From contig JALNXD010000055.1 in NCBI GenBank assembly GCA_023230565.1, positions 1 to 18,773 on the forward strand: 18,773 nt of DNA, written 5' to 3'. Positions 8,009 through 15,565 of this stretch are shown piece after piece; the stretch's first letter is position 1; the number at the start of each line of letters is the position of its first letter. The notes under the pieces were generated by a model. That model worked only from the letters and a program-made list of their open reading frames with translations. It was not told the origin of the DNA and did not search any database. Origin of the DNA: Syntrophales bacterium. GTDB taxonomy: Bacteria > Desulfobacterota > Syntrophia > Syntrophales > UBA2210. The position numbers and the translations under genes are program-made.

Positions 8009-8863
8009 TTATTTTGTCAGCCATTGTTCAATTTCTTCCATCTGATACTCAGTCTGTTGGAAGGCGAGATCCATCTTTACAACCAATCCTCCATGTTTCT
8101 CAAACTCGCTGTTTTTTCTGAGTTCCGCATAACGCATTTTACCATTCTCAAGATCGGCAAGGGCTCTTTGAAGTGCTTCGCCAATTGCGCGGCTTGCGTC
8201 TATCGATCTTACTTCAAAAAAAGGAGCGACACCATCCTCCGCAATCCCTTCTGCGAACATTGCCAGATGTTTCATTTTTTCCATTGCCTGATCCATAACC
8301 TTCCAGCCCGTCAAAGTTTCCTGCTGGAAAACCCAGGAAGTGCGAATGTGCTGAAGCATTTCAGTATACTTACGTATTAATTCCTCTTGAAGTTTGTTAA
8401 TGAAAAATTCCGGCATTTCATGATCTCCATCGGGGAGACCCTCAGCGTCCTTCTTTGAAAGCTTCTTAAGCAGCCGCTGAAACCGTCGCGCATGTATAGC
8501 CGATTCCCAGGCTTCCCGTTTCAAAACTCTTTTAATATGAGGATCGTCCACTTTTTCCGCTTCTGCATTGTAGTGAGGAATTAACTTTTCTTCATATTCA
8601 ATGTATGATTCCAGCATCGTTGCCCTTGATGCAGGATCGAACGGGTAAGGTCCGATAGAAAAATCCGGTTCTCCTCCAAGCTGTCCGATTATCATACCAA
8701 GCCAATGCATGTGCCACATTTCTTCTCGTGAACGGGAAAGCAAATTCGCCCCTACTGCCGTATCTTCCCCCTCCTGATATGCATGGACGAGGTATCTGAC
8801 AACAGCTGCATGTTCATCGCAAAGGTCCTTATTCAACATTTCGACAAGTTCTTTTTTCTCCAT
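8009..8863 (-). CDS. Ferritin-like diiron protein (bacterioferritin-related)
   Basis: This 284-residue, helix-rich soluble protein has a ferritin-like N-terminal domain. Candidate iron ligands are E17, E48xxH51 (EEMWH), E91 and E120xxxH124, the spacing expected for a four-helix diiron centre. The C-terminal half (about 155-284) is also helical and has KMKHLAMFAE (196-205), but no full second set of ligands, so it may be a degenerate repeat. Likely roles are iron storage or peroxide/oxygen detoxification; the exact activity is unknown. I chose the ATG at 8863 rather than one nine codons upstream because GGGGGA lies four bases before it and none precedes the other. It is flanked by intergenic repeats (copy A downstream, copy C upstream). 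Confidence 0.8.
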   Translation of the reverse strand: MEKKELVEMLNKDLCDEHAAVVRYLVHAYQEGEDTAVGANLLSRSREEMWHMHWLGMIIGQLGGEPDFSIGPYPFDPASRATMLESYIEYEEKLIPHYNAEAEKVDDPHIKRVLKREAWESAIHARRFQRLLKKLSKKDAEGLPDGDHEMPEFFINKLQEELIRKYTEMLQHIRTSWVFQQETLTGWKVMDQAMEKMKHLAMFAEGIAEDGVAPFFEVRSIDASRAIGEALQRALADLENGKMRYAELRKNSEFEKHGGLVVKMDLAFQQTEYQMEEIEQWLTK

Positions 8864-8867
8864 ATAA

Positions 8868-8873
8868 TCCCCC
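8868..8873 (-). promoter_or_regulatory. Shine-Dalgarno site choosing the ferritin-like gene start
   Basis: GGGGGA on the minus strand lies four bases before the ATG at 8863. It lies inside the longer frame that begins at 8890, which has no ribosome-binding site of its own. Confidence 0.6.
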
Positions 8874-8947
8874 TTTCCTGAATTCGGCATAATTTACATT
8901 CTCATAAAAAGAGTTACTCTCCATCCTCCTCTTGAATACATCGGAAG

Positions 8948-9013
8948 CGGCAAACACGGGCCATGCATCGTATACAGCCGGGGTACTGTGTTTCGCATCA
9001 ACTGCATGGTAGC
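8948..9013 (+). repeat. Degenerate intergenic repeat, copy C (right half only)
   Basis: It aligns without gaps to 10498-10563 of copy B: CGGCAAAC at one end and, exactly 44 bases later in both, TTCGCATCAA followed two bases on by GCATG and TA. The middle is poorly conserved. The left half of the repeat (TTTTGCC...GCTCAGACCT) is absent. Confidence 0.5.
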
Positions 9014-9130
9014 CAACACGTCGCACCCGCAAATCGGAATTATATGATTTGTGCCCCATTTACTTGAAATTAAAAGATTATTTATCATTCCTGCAAACAC
9101 ACAAATTCATATAAGCTTGAAAAGATTTAA

Positions 9131-9151
9131 TTCCCTGTCAGGCAGGGAATG
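9131..9151. repeat. REP-like palindrome
   Basis: ATTCCCTG (9131-9138) and CAGGGAAT (9144-9151) form a perfect 8-bp stem over a 5-base loop, followed by GACGGG. The form resembles the palindromic GTCATTCCC-type extragenic repeats common in many proteobacterial genomes. A related palindrome TCCTGC/GCAGGA lies at 9223-9236. Confidence 0.5.
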
Positions 9152-9380
9152 ACGGGAAGAGAACAAAAGCGTTTTTTTCAAAAAACCGATTTGAAAGTTG
9201 CATTGTACAGTAATCAATCGATTCCTGCAAGCAGGATCAAACCCGCCTGAGCTTGTTATCAGAACGTACTTTTCGAATTAGATCTTTCATGATATACGCA
9301 AGATTCATGTTTTCGAAAACAAAGAAAGCGCGCTCAAGGCGCAAAAGATTTGTTTATGGCAAACTTCTTAATTTAGAAAT

Positions 9381-10364
9381 ATGAGAATAGGAAATCTTGC
9401 ACTTATAAATAATGTTTTTCTGGCACCGATGGCTGGTGTTACGGATCTTGCGTTCAGAACCATTGCCCATGAATCAGGCGCCGGTCTCTGCTATACGGAA
9501 ATGATCAGCGCTGCCGGTCTCACGAGGAAACAGTCAGATCGATATCTTTCATCATCTCAAGATGATAAGCCTCTCGGAGTTCAGATATTTGGAGCCGAAC
9601 CTGAGATACTATCGGAAGCCGTGCGCATAGTCACGGATACGGGCGCCGACCTTATCGATATCAATATGGGGTGCCCTGTAAAAAAAGTGGTGAAATCAGG
9701 CGCCGGCGCGGCATTGATGAAGAATCCCTTGAAGGTGGCTGAAATAGCAAAGATAGCGCGGAAAGCAACAGATCGCCCCTTGACAGCAAAGCTTCGGTCC
9801 GGATGGTGCCGCGATTCTGTAAATGTTGTACAGATTGCAAAGATTCTGGAAGATTGCGGGGCTGATGGCGTCACGGTGCATCCAAGAACCGCATCTCAGG
9901 GCTTTCAGGGAAAGGCGGATTGGAATTTGATCAGAGATGTAAAGAAAGCTGTTTCGATCCCAGTTATAGCGAGCGGCGATCTCTGGACACCTGGCGATGC
10001 CCGTCGTCTTTTCGATTTGACAGAATGTGACGGGATAATGATTGCAAGAGGAAGTTTGGGAAATCCTTGGATATTTGAAGCAATTGCTTGTTACCTGTCC
10101 AAAGGCTCTCACGTAAATTTCATTTCTGCACCCCGGCGTATAAATGTAATCAGAAGACATTTTGAATTGTCGCTTGCTCTGTACGGTGAAAATTCCGGTA
10201 TTCGAAATTTCAGGAAGCACCTCCTCTGGTATACGAAAGGATTGGCAGGTGGATCTCAATTTAGAAGAGAGGCTTCTTCGAAGAGAAGCAAGGAAGAAAT
10301 CCTGGCGTTAGTAGAACATTTCTTCAACTCGTCCAAAGCTCCTTATACCGGCTGTACCGGATAA
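9381..10364 (+). CDS. dusB: tRNA-dihydrouridine synthase DusB
   Basis: This 327-residue FMN enzyme reduces specific uridines in the tRNA D-loop to dihydrouridine using NADPH. It is a TIM barrel followed by a helical tRNA-binding domain. Motifs: LAPMAGVTD (14-22, flavin contact), NMGCPVKK (95-102) with catalytic C98, K137 in AKLRSGW, H167 in VHPRT, SGD (198-200, usually NGD) and ARGSLGNPW (222-230). Length is normal. The start matches the usual DusB N-terminus, although no good Shine-Dalgarno site precedes the ATG; a six-codon frame (ATG at 9356) ends just before it. The gene stands alone between two repeat-bearing gaps. Confidence 0.93.
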   Translation: MRIGNLALINNVFLAPMAGVTDLAFRTIAHESGAGLCYTEMISAAGLTRKQSDRYLSSSQDDKPLGVQIFGAEPEILSEAVRIVTDTGADLIDINMGCPVKKVVKSGAGAALMKNPLKVAEIAKIARKATDRPLTAKLRSGWCRDSVNVVQIAKILEDCGADGVTVHPRTASQGFQGKADWNLIRDVKKAVSIPVIASGDLWTPGDARRLFDLTECDGIMIARGSLGNPWIFEAIACYLSKGSHVNFISAPRRINVIRRHFELSLALYGENSGIRNFRKHLLWYTKGLAGGSQFRREASSKRSKEEILALVEHFFNSSKAPYTGCTG

Positions 10365-10443
10365 TGGAACGCAAGTGATGCTGCTGAATCATTTTATTCA
10401 AACTCTTTCATCGCATTTCATTCTTGCCATCAGGGACTTGAGG

Positions 10444-10563
10444 TTTTGCCAGGCTCAGACCTGCATTTTGACCATGTTTTGCCCCCTAGGGCTGCCCCGG
10501 CAAACCAGCGCTTTGTACTCGGACAGGATCGGGACGCATGCTTCGCATCAATAGCATGATACT
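10444..10563 (+). repeat. Degenerate intergenic repeat, copy B (longest)
   Basis: The left ~106 bases align with copy A and the right ~66 bases with copy C, both collinear and in the same orientation. Shared words include GCTCAGACCT, CGGCAAAC and TTCGCATCAA. It is the only copy spanning both halves, so it may be closest to the full element. Confidence 0.6.
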
Positions 10564-10781
10564 CGAAATATAGCGGATTCTCGGTTCAAGTCTCATGCCC
10601 GAAAATGGGAGAATAAATGTTGCATCACTTAATTGGGATATTTTTCACTTCGAACCGCGGCATCTTTCGCCGAATCAGCAGTACAAGAAACATTTAACCG
10701 AGATTGACCCGCGACTGCCTTGAAAGAATATTTAACTGGAAAATCGTACATTTGAACTGCTAACACCTGGCAGAAAACGCC

Positions 10782-10809
10782 TTGACTTTTTGAATAGAGC
10801 TGGTATAGA
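10782..10809 (+). promoter_or_regulatory. Sigma-70 promoter of the zapB-like/zapA operon
   Basis: TTGACT (10782-10787), a 16-base spacer and TATAGA (10804-10809) with TGG directly before it (extended -10). Transcription would begin near 10816, giving a leader of about 50 bases to the GTG start at 10866. Confidence 0.6.
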
Positions 10810-10865
10810 TAAAAACAACTTTCTTATTTTTTGCAAGATTGATCACAAGTAGAAAGGTCGCTGTC

Positions 10866-11096
10866 GTGGAGCTAGAAAAATTTGACGAACTTGAAGTGAA
10901 GATAAAAACTATTGTAAATCAATATGTTCAGTGCAAAAAGAAAACTGAAGAATTAGAAGAACTGTTGGAAAGAAAAAATGGAGAGCTTGAGGAGGCGTTA
11001 AGCAGGATTAGAGCACTGAATCAAGAGAGGGATTCTGTGCGTTCCAAGATTGATTCGCTGCTTGAAAGACTTGACGGAGTTGAAGTTTCTCAATAA
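10866..11096 (+). CDS. ZapB-like cell-division coiled-coil protein
   Basis: This 76-residue protein is almost entirely one coiled coil: heptads of leucine, isoleucine and charged residues run from ELEKFDELEVKIK to the end, with ELEELLERKNGELEEALSRI in the middle. It has no membrane segment. It sits 20 bases upstream of zapA, a place where many Desulfobacterota carry a ZapB-type or similar small coiled-coil protein that would stabilise the FtsZ ring with ZapA. I chose GTG at 10866 because AAAGG lies nine bases upstream and the resulting N-terminus (MELEKFDELE) fits the family; a TTG at 10839 is the alternative. Short coiled coils are hard to assign, so the name rests largely on context. Confidence 0.7.
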   Translation: MELEKFDELEVKIKTIVNQYVQCKKKTEELEELLERKNGELEEALSRIRALNQERDSVRSKIDSLLERLDGVEVSQ

Positions 11097-11116
11097 TCAG
11101 CCGTAAAGGAACTATT

Positions 11117-11404
11117 TTGAAGAAACGTTTTGACATCCGGGTAATGGAACAGGAATTTTCGATCCTGAGCGACAAAGGGGACGAATATGTAGAGAGTGTC
11201 GTTCATTATGTAAATGAGAGGGCAGCAGAAACAAAGAAGGTGTTGAAAGATAGCACAAACTTGGGTATAGCCATACTGGTTGCTTTAAATATTGCAGATG
11301 AGCTATTCGAGGAGAGGGGAAAAAGGGACCTGTTTTACAACCAGTTGGAAAGCCGAACGGCGGAACTGATAGATTATATAAAAATGAAAGAACTTATATT
11401 ATGA
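11117..11404 (+). CDS. zapA: Cell division protein ZapA
   Basis: This 95-residue cytoplasmic protein bundles FtsZ filaments at mid-cell. The N-terminal globular part (KRFDIRVMEQEFSIL, 3-17, then DEYVESVVHYVNERA, 22-36) is characteristic, as is the helix with STNLGIAILVALNIADEL (46-63), followed by a C-terminal coiled coil. Length is typical. It starts with TTG at 11117, six bases after AAAGGA. It is in an operon with the zapB-like gene and directly upstream of 6S RNA, the classic zapA-ssrS arrangement. Confidence 0.9.
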   Translation: MKKRFDIRVMEQEFSILSDKGDEYVESVVHYVNERAAETKKVLKDSTNLGIAILVALNIADELFEERGKRDLFYNQLESRTAELIDYIKMKELIL

Positions 11405-11407
11405 GGA

Positions 11408-11603
11408 AATCCCCTGCGATGTTCGTGATTAACTTGTGTTTTTTGATCCAACAGCCTTGTGCGCGGAGGCTCTTCCTTGTCTGTGGTGAGCATGTCCGCT
11501 GTGATTCCCCTTGGGAATATAGCGGAACGCCTGAAGCAGCAACAGAGTATCCACTTTAGTGTAAGGTTCAAAAATAGAGTTAACACGGCATAGGCGGGGG
11601 ACC
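11408..11603 (+). ncRNA. ssrS: 6S RNA
   Basis: This roughly 195-base RNA binds the sigma-70 RNA polymerase holoenzyme and damps promoter use in slow growth. Its location right after zapA is diagnostic. The ends pair (TCCCC near 11410 with GGGGGA near 11596-11601, and GATG with CAT), and the apical arm is strong: TCCGCT (11495-11500) with AGCGGA (11521-11526), and inside it ATTCCC (11504-11509) with GGGAAT (11513-11518). The word TGGTGAGCATG (11484-11494) also occurs in E. coli 6S RNA. A -10-like TATATT/TATTAT just before it (11395-11402) could start transcription near 11408; exact ends are estimates. The 5-formyltetrahydrofolate cyclo-ligase gene that often follows is absent. Confidence 0.85.
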
Positions 11604-11733
11604 AAGACGGTCCTGGCAACGACCTCCAACCCCGTGATTTTGGCGTTGGCAGTCACGATAATTCGTGAAAAATTCGCCCTTCATAACTCTTCCCTCTTAT
11701 CGCCTATCATAGCGAATTCAAACGTGTGTGCAA

Positions 11734-11758
11734 CCGCATGAAATTGCGGCAAGGAGGT
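11734..11758 (+). promoter_or_regulatory. Hairpin and strong Shine-Dalgarno site before rny
   Basis: CCGCA (11734-11738) and TGCGG (11745-11749) form a short hairpin ending one base before AAGGAGGT (11751-11758). The Shine-Dalgarno site points to the TTG at 11767 (nine bases after GGAGG), rather than to the ATG at 11728 upstream of it. The hairpin may mildly affect translation, but that is a guess. Confidence 0.55.
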
Positions 11759-11766
11759 ATAAATCA

Positions 11767-13332
11767 TTGGTGAGTTACGAACTGTCAGCGGCGATTCTGA
11801 TCGGAACGCTTGTCTGCGGATTCGCAATTGGGTATCTTGTAAGGGTCCGAATTGCAAAAAAAATGCTGGAATCCTCGGAAAGCCTTTCACTCCGGATCAT
11901 TGCCGAAGCGAAAAAAGAAACAGAAACTATAAAAAAAGAAGCCATTTTGCAGGCGAAAGATTACCTGCTAAAAGCAAAAAATGATTTTGAGCAGGAATCA
12001 AAAGAAAAGAGAGGCGAATTTGATAAACTCGAAAGGAGATTGCGCCTCAAAGAAGAAAGTTTGGACAAGCGAATGGATATACTTGTCCATAAAGAAACAA
12101 GCATTGAAACTCGGGAAAAAGCGGTTACTTCAAAGGAACTCCTTCTGACGGAAAAACATGCCGAAGTAGATAAAATTGTTCAAAGTCAACAACTGAAACT
12201 CGAAAAAATCGCGGGTATTTCTGCTGATGAGGCCCGCGAATATCTTGTACAGGCAATGATATCAGATGCGAAACGGGATGCTGCAAGTACAATACGGAAA
12301 ATAGAAGATGAAGCACAAAAAGAGGCAGAGCGACGCTCCAGAGAAATAGTGGCATATGCCGTTCAGCGCTATGCCTCCGATTATGTGGCTGAAAATACCG
12401 TCTCAGTAGTTAATCTGCCCTCCGATGAGATGAAGGGAAGAATAATCGGTCGAGAGGGTCGTAATATCAGGGCAATAGAAGCTGCAACCGGTACCGATCT
12501 CATTATTGATGATACACCGGAAGCAGTTGTCCTATCAAGCTTCGATCCGATACGCCGTGAAATAGCAAAAAAATCTTTAGAACGGCTTATCAGTGATGGC
12601 CGGATCCATCCGGGAAGGATAGAAGATATCGTAAATAAAGTAAAAACAGAAGTAGAAACAGTTATTCGGGAAACGGGAGAGCGTGTGGCATTCGATATCG
12701 GAGTGCATGATATACATCCCGAACTTCTCAATCTGCTTGGTAAACTTAAGTTCCGGACGAGTTTTTCGCAAAATGTCCTGGAACATTCAATTGAAGTAGC
12801 TAACTTGACCGGCATGATGGCCGCTGAATTGGGATTGAATATAAAGGAAGCTAAACGAGCCGGCCTGCTCCACGATATAGGAAAGGCTCTCGATCATGAA
12901 ATTGAGGGGACTCATGCCGCAATTGGCGCTGAATATGCAAAAAAGTACGGAGAATCCAAAAATATAGTACAAGCCATAGCGACACATCATGATGACGGCC
13001 GAAACAACACAATCCTGGGGGTGCTTGTGCAGGCAGCCGATACTCTCTCCGCCGCCCGCCCAGGTGCCAGAAAAGAAATGCTCGAGTCTTATGTCAAGCG
13101 GCTTACGGATCTTGAGCAAATCGCCAATTCTTTCAATGGTGTTGATAAATGTTTTGCCATTCAAGCCGGCCGGGAAATTCGAATCCTTGTAGAAAATGAA
13201 AGAACATCCGACAATGACGCTGTCATGCTCTGCAAAGATATTATCAAGAAAATAGAATCTGAGCTCACATATCCCGGACAAATCAAAGTAACAGTGATAC
13301 GGGAAATGAGAGTTTCAGACTTTGCAAAGTAG
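11767..13332 (+). CDS. rny: Ribonuclease Y
   Basis: RNase Y is a membrane-anchored endoribonuclease that starts mRNA decay. The 521-residue length is standard. An N-terminal membrane helix spans about residues 6-25, then a long charged coiled coil (about 30-200), a KH RNA-binding domain with GRIIGREGRN (224-233) and an HD domain: H340 in NVLEHS, H369-D370 in LLHDIGKALDHE, H407/H408 in ATHHDD and D424. All catalytic positions are present. The start is taken as TTG, nine bases after a perfect GGAGG; the upstream ATG at 11728 lacks a ribosome-binding site and would add residues before the anchor. It is followed 12 bases later by the ymdB-type gene, as in many Firmicutes and Desulfobacterota. Confidence 0.93.
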   Translation: MVSYELSAAILIGTLVCGFAIGYLVRVRIAKKMLESSESLSLRIIAEAKKETETIKKEAILQAKDYLLKAKNDFEQESKEKRGEFDKLERRLRLKEESLDKRMDILVHKETSIETREKAVTSKELLLTEKHAEVDKIVQSQQLKLEKIAGISADEAREYLVQAMISDAKRDAASTIRKIEDEAQKEAERRSREIVAYAVQRYASDYVAENTVSVVNLPSDEMKGRIIGREGRNIRAIEAATGTDLIIDDTPEAVVLSSFDPIRREIAKKSLERLISDGRIHPGRIEDIVNKVKTEVETVIRETGERVAFDIGVHDIHPELLNLLGKLKFRTSFSQNVLEHSIEVANLTGMMAAELGLNIKEAKRAGLLHDIGKALDHEIEGTHAAIGAEYAKKYGESKNIVQAIATHHDDGRNNTILGVLVQAADTLSAARPGARKEMLESYVKRLTDLEQIANSFNGVDKCFAIQAGREIRILVENERTSDNDAVMLCKDIIKKIESELTYPGQIKVTVIREMRVSDFAK

Positions 13333-13344
13333 AGCCGAAGGTTC

Positions 13345-14136
13345 ATGAAGATATTGTTTATAGGCGATATTGTCGGTAAACCCGGAAGACGCATTATAAA
13401 AAGGCTGCTTCCCGGATTGGTCGCAGAGAAGAAAATAGATTTTGTAATCGCTAATTGCGAAAATGCTGCGGGAGGATTTGGAGTCACACGCGACATCCTT
13501 GATGAACTTCTTCAAAGTCCGATCGATGTATTCACCTCGGGTAATCATATCTGGGATAAAAAAGATATTATAGAGTGTATGGACGAATACCGGATGCTTT
13601 TACGTCCCCTCAACTATCCGGAGAAAACTCCGGGATGGGGAAGCATCACAGTATGCAAGCCACCTTTTCCTCACGGAATCTCTGTTATCAATTTGGAAGG
13701 CAGGACTTTTATGCGCCCTATCGACTGTCCTTTCAGAACTGTTGAACGTGAGCTCAATTGCCTGAAAAATAAATCCAATATTGTGATTGTCGACATTCAT
13801 GCAGAGGCCACGTCTGAAAAAGAAGCCATGGGATGGTTTCTGGATGGAAAGGTAAGTGCGGTTATCGGCACTCATACCCACGTTCAAACTGCCGATGAAA
13901 CCATTCTACCCAGAGGAACCGCTTATATTACCGATGCAGGAATGACGGGAGCACATGATTCCATCCTGGGAATAAGAAAAGAGATGGTTATCGAGCGATT
14001 CCTGACCGCCCGTCCCAATAAATTTGAAGTAGCTAAAGGAGATGTACGGCTGCAGGGAATTACGATTGAAGTCGATGATATGAACTGCAGGAGCATCAAT
14101 ATCACACGGGTCAATCTGAAGGAATCCGGAGGATGA
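13345..14136 (+). CDS. ymdB: YmdB-type metallophosphoesterase (TIGR00282)
   Basis: This 263-residue protein belongs to the calcineurin-like dimetal phosphoesterases exemplified by Bacillus subtilis YmdB, a 2',3'-cyclic nucleotide phosphodiesterase linked to RNA turnover. Metal ligands are visible: D8 in FIGDIVGKPGR, E39/N40 in NCENAAGGFG, N67-H68 in GNHIWD, H152 in VDIHAEATSEK and H177/H179 in GTHTHVQTAD. Length and all motifs fit. AAGG precedes the ATG by five bases, and the gene starts 12 bases after rny, so the two are almost certainly cotranscribed. Whether it works with RNase Y here is inferred from synteny. Confidence 0.9.
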   Translation: MKILFIGDIVGKPGRRIIKRLLPGLVAEKKIDFVIANCENAAGGFGVTRDILDELLQSPIDVFTSGNHIWDKKDIIECMDEYRMLLRPLNYPEKTPGWGSITVCKPPFPHGISVINLEGRTFMRPIDCPFRTVERELNCLKNKSNIVIVDIHAEATSEKEAMGWFLDGKVSAVIGTHTHVQTADETILPRGTAYITDAGMTGAHDSILGIRKEMVIERFLTARPNKFEVAKGDVRLQGITIEVDDMNCRSINITRVNLKESGG

Positions 14137-14166
14137 GTACCAACATTACGGACAAGGAAATTGCAT

Positions 14167-15450
14167 ATGAGTGTCTATGATACCCTGAGCGAAAGAGGAT
14201 TTATAGAACAAATCACTGACGAAGCATCGATAAAAGAACTTTTGAAAAACCACATTGTCACCTGTTACATCGGATTCGACCCGACAGCGGCAAGCCTCCA
14301 CATAGGAAGTCTTGTCCCTATTATGGCTCTCGTCCATTTACAAAGGCAAGGGCACAGGCCCATTGCTCTTGTCGGAGGAGGTACGGCACTGATAGGGGAT
14401 CCCAGCGGTAAGACGGAAATGCGCCGCATTCTCACCCGAAAAGAAATCGATGCCAATGCAGAAGCCATCAAAAATCAGCTCGCAACTTATATGGATTTCA
14501 AAGATAATGGAGCTCTCTTGCTGAATAATGCCGACTGGATCACGGAACTCAATTATGTCGAATTCTTAAGAGACATTGGACGACATTTCAGTGTTAACCG
14601 GATGCTGGCTGCCGAAAGCTATCGCATGAGGTTGGAAACTGGCCTCAATTTCATTGAATTCAATTATATGCTTCTGCAAGCATACGATTTTTATTATTTA
14701 AACAAGCATTACGGCTGTGTGGTCCAGATGGGCGGAAATGATCAATGGGGGAATATCGTCGCGGGAATCGACCTGACGAGAAGACTTGAAGAGAAGCGGG
14801 TTTTCGGTATTACATTTCCTCTGCTCACCACAGCGCAGGGGCATAAAATGGGAAAAACCGAAAAAGGAACGGTATGGCTTGATTCTTCTCTGACGTCACC
14901 CTACGATTATTTCCAATACTGGATTAATACAGACGATGCTGATATTGAAAGGTTTCTCGCTCTTTTTACCTTCCTTCCGATGGAAGAGATCAGAGAAACA
15001 GGGAAACTGAAGGATACGGAATTGAATATGGCCAAATCAGTCCTCGCATTCGAAGCGACAAAAATTACCCATGGCGAAAAATCAGCTATTGCCGCCTGGA
15101 AAGCATCATCAGGTGCTTTTCACCTGCGGCCTGTCGATGCTAAGCTTTTTCCTTCCAGTACAATTCCTCGTATGCCGGACTCGGAAGACCTGTCTGCAAT
15201 TACAACTATTATGAAAGCGAGAACCGATTTTGAAAAAGGCATTGCTGCGTTCGAACTTTTTGAAGAAGTAAAACTCTGTGCTTCACGAGGTGAAGCGCGT
15301 CGCCTCATTTCTCAGGGAGGGGCCTATATAAATGGAGAAAAAGTTCAGAAATACGATGATATAGTGGATATTTCACGGCTCGACGATAATGGTGAACTTC
15401 GGCTTCGAAAAGGGAAAAAGAACTACATCATCATAAAAATGAACAAATGA
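14167..15450 (+). CDS. tyrS: Tyrosyl-tRNA synthetase
   Basis: This 427-residue cytoplasmic class I synthetase charges tRNA-Tyr. The ATP-binding HIGS (45-48) stands for HIGH; the tyrosine pocket shows YDFYYL and GGNDQWGNIVAG (about 189-200); KMGKT (227-231) stands for KMSKS. A C-terminal S4 RNA-binding domain (about 362-408) contains ASRGEARRLISQGGAYINGEKV. The KMGKT motif and the length resemble the longer TyrS branch. The start is the ATG at 14167 with AAGGAA seven bases upstream; a TTG two codons earlier is too close to that site. It lies 30 bases after the ymdB-type gene and ends the operon. Confidence 0.95.
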   Translation: MSVYDTLSERGFIEQITDEASIKELLKNHIVTCYIGFDPTAASLHIGSLVPIMALVHLQRQGHRPIALVGGGTALIGDPSGKTEMRRILTRKEIDANAEAIKNQLATYMDFKDNGALLLNNADWITELNYVEFLRDIGRHFSVNRMLAAESYRMRLETGLNFIEFNYMLLQAYDFYYLNKHYGCVVQMGGNDQWGNIVAGIDLTRRLEEKRVFGITFPLLTTAQGHKMGKTEKGTVWLDSSLTSPYDYFQYWINTDDADIERFLALFTFLPMEEIRETGKLKDTELNMAKSVLAFEATKITHGEKSAIAAWKASSGAFHLRPVDAKLFPSSTIPRMPDSEDLSAITTIMKARTDFEKGIAAFELFEEVKLCASRGEARRLISQGGAYINGEKVQKYDDIVDISRLDDNGELRLRKGKKNYIIIKMNK

Positions 15451-15480
15451 GAAAAAACTGACTTTTGCTTCTTTTTCTCA
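15448..15480 (+). terminator. Weak hairpin after tyrS
   Basis: TGAGAAAAA (15448-15456, including the stop codon) can pair with TTTTTCTCA (15472-15480) over a 15-base loop. The stem is AT-rich and no T-tract follows, so it is at best a weak terminator. Confidence 0.25.
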
Positions 15481-15565
15481 ATCAAAAAAGGTTCTTATAA
15501 ACCGTGATGGTTTTCTGAATGATCTGCAGTTTACTAACTATTTTGCGTAAGGAGATTAGATTACT

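Larger units (their letters stand above)
8864..9380. other. 517-base divergent intergenic region
   Basis: No convincing gene lies here; short frames on the minus strand overlap the ferritin-like start and carry no recognisable motif or ribosome-binding site. The region holds repeat copy C, a REP-like palindrome at 9131-9151, a second palindrome at 9223-9236 and the 12-base palindrome GTTTTCGAAAAC at 9309-9320. Promoters of both the ferritin-like gene and dusB should be here, but I could not identify them. Confidence 0.5.
10365..10865. other. 501-base intergenic region before the zapB-like gene
   Basis: It holds repeat copy B on the left and the promoter at 10782-10809 on the right. The stretch 10565-10780 shows no gene, RNA or repeat that I can recognise. 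A TTG at 10839 could extend the next gene by nine codons, but it lacks a ribosome-binding site. Confidence 0.5.

Noticed and set aside
8829..9100. Two minus-strand frames of 68-76 codons upstream of the ferritin-like gene.
   Set aside because: They overlap repeat copy C and the real gene start, lack family motifs, and look like chance frames.
11374..11656. Minus-strand frames across the 6S RNA region.
   Set aside because: The region is explained by 6S RNA structure and synteny; the frames show no motif.
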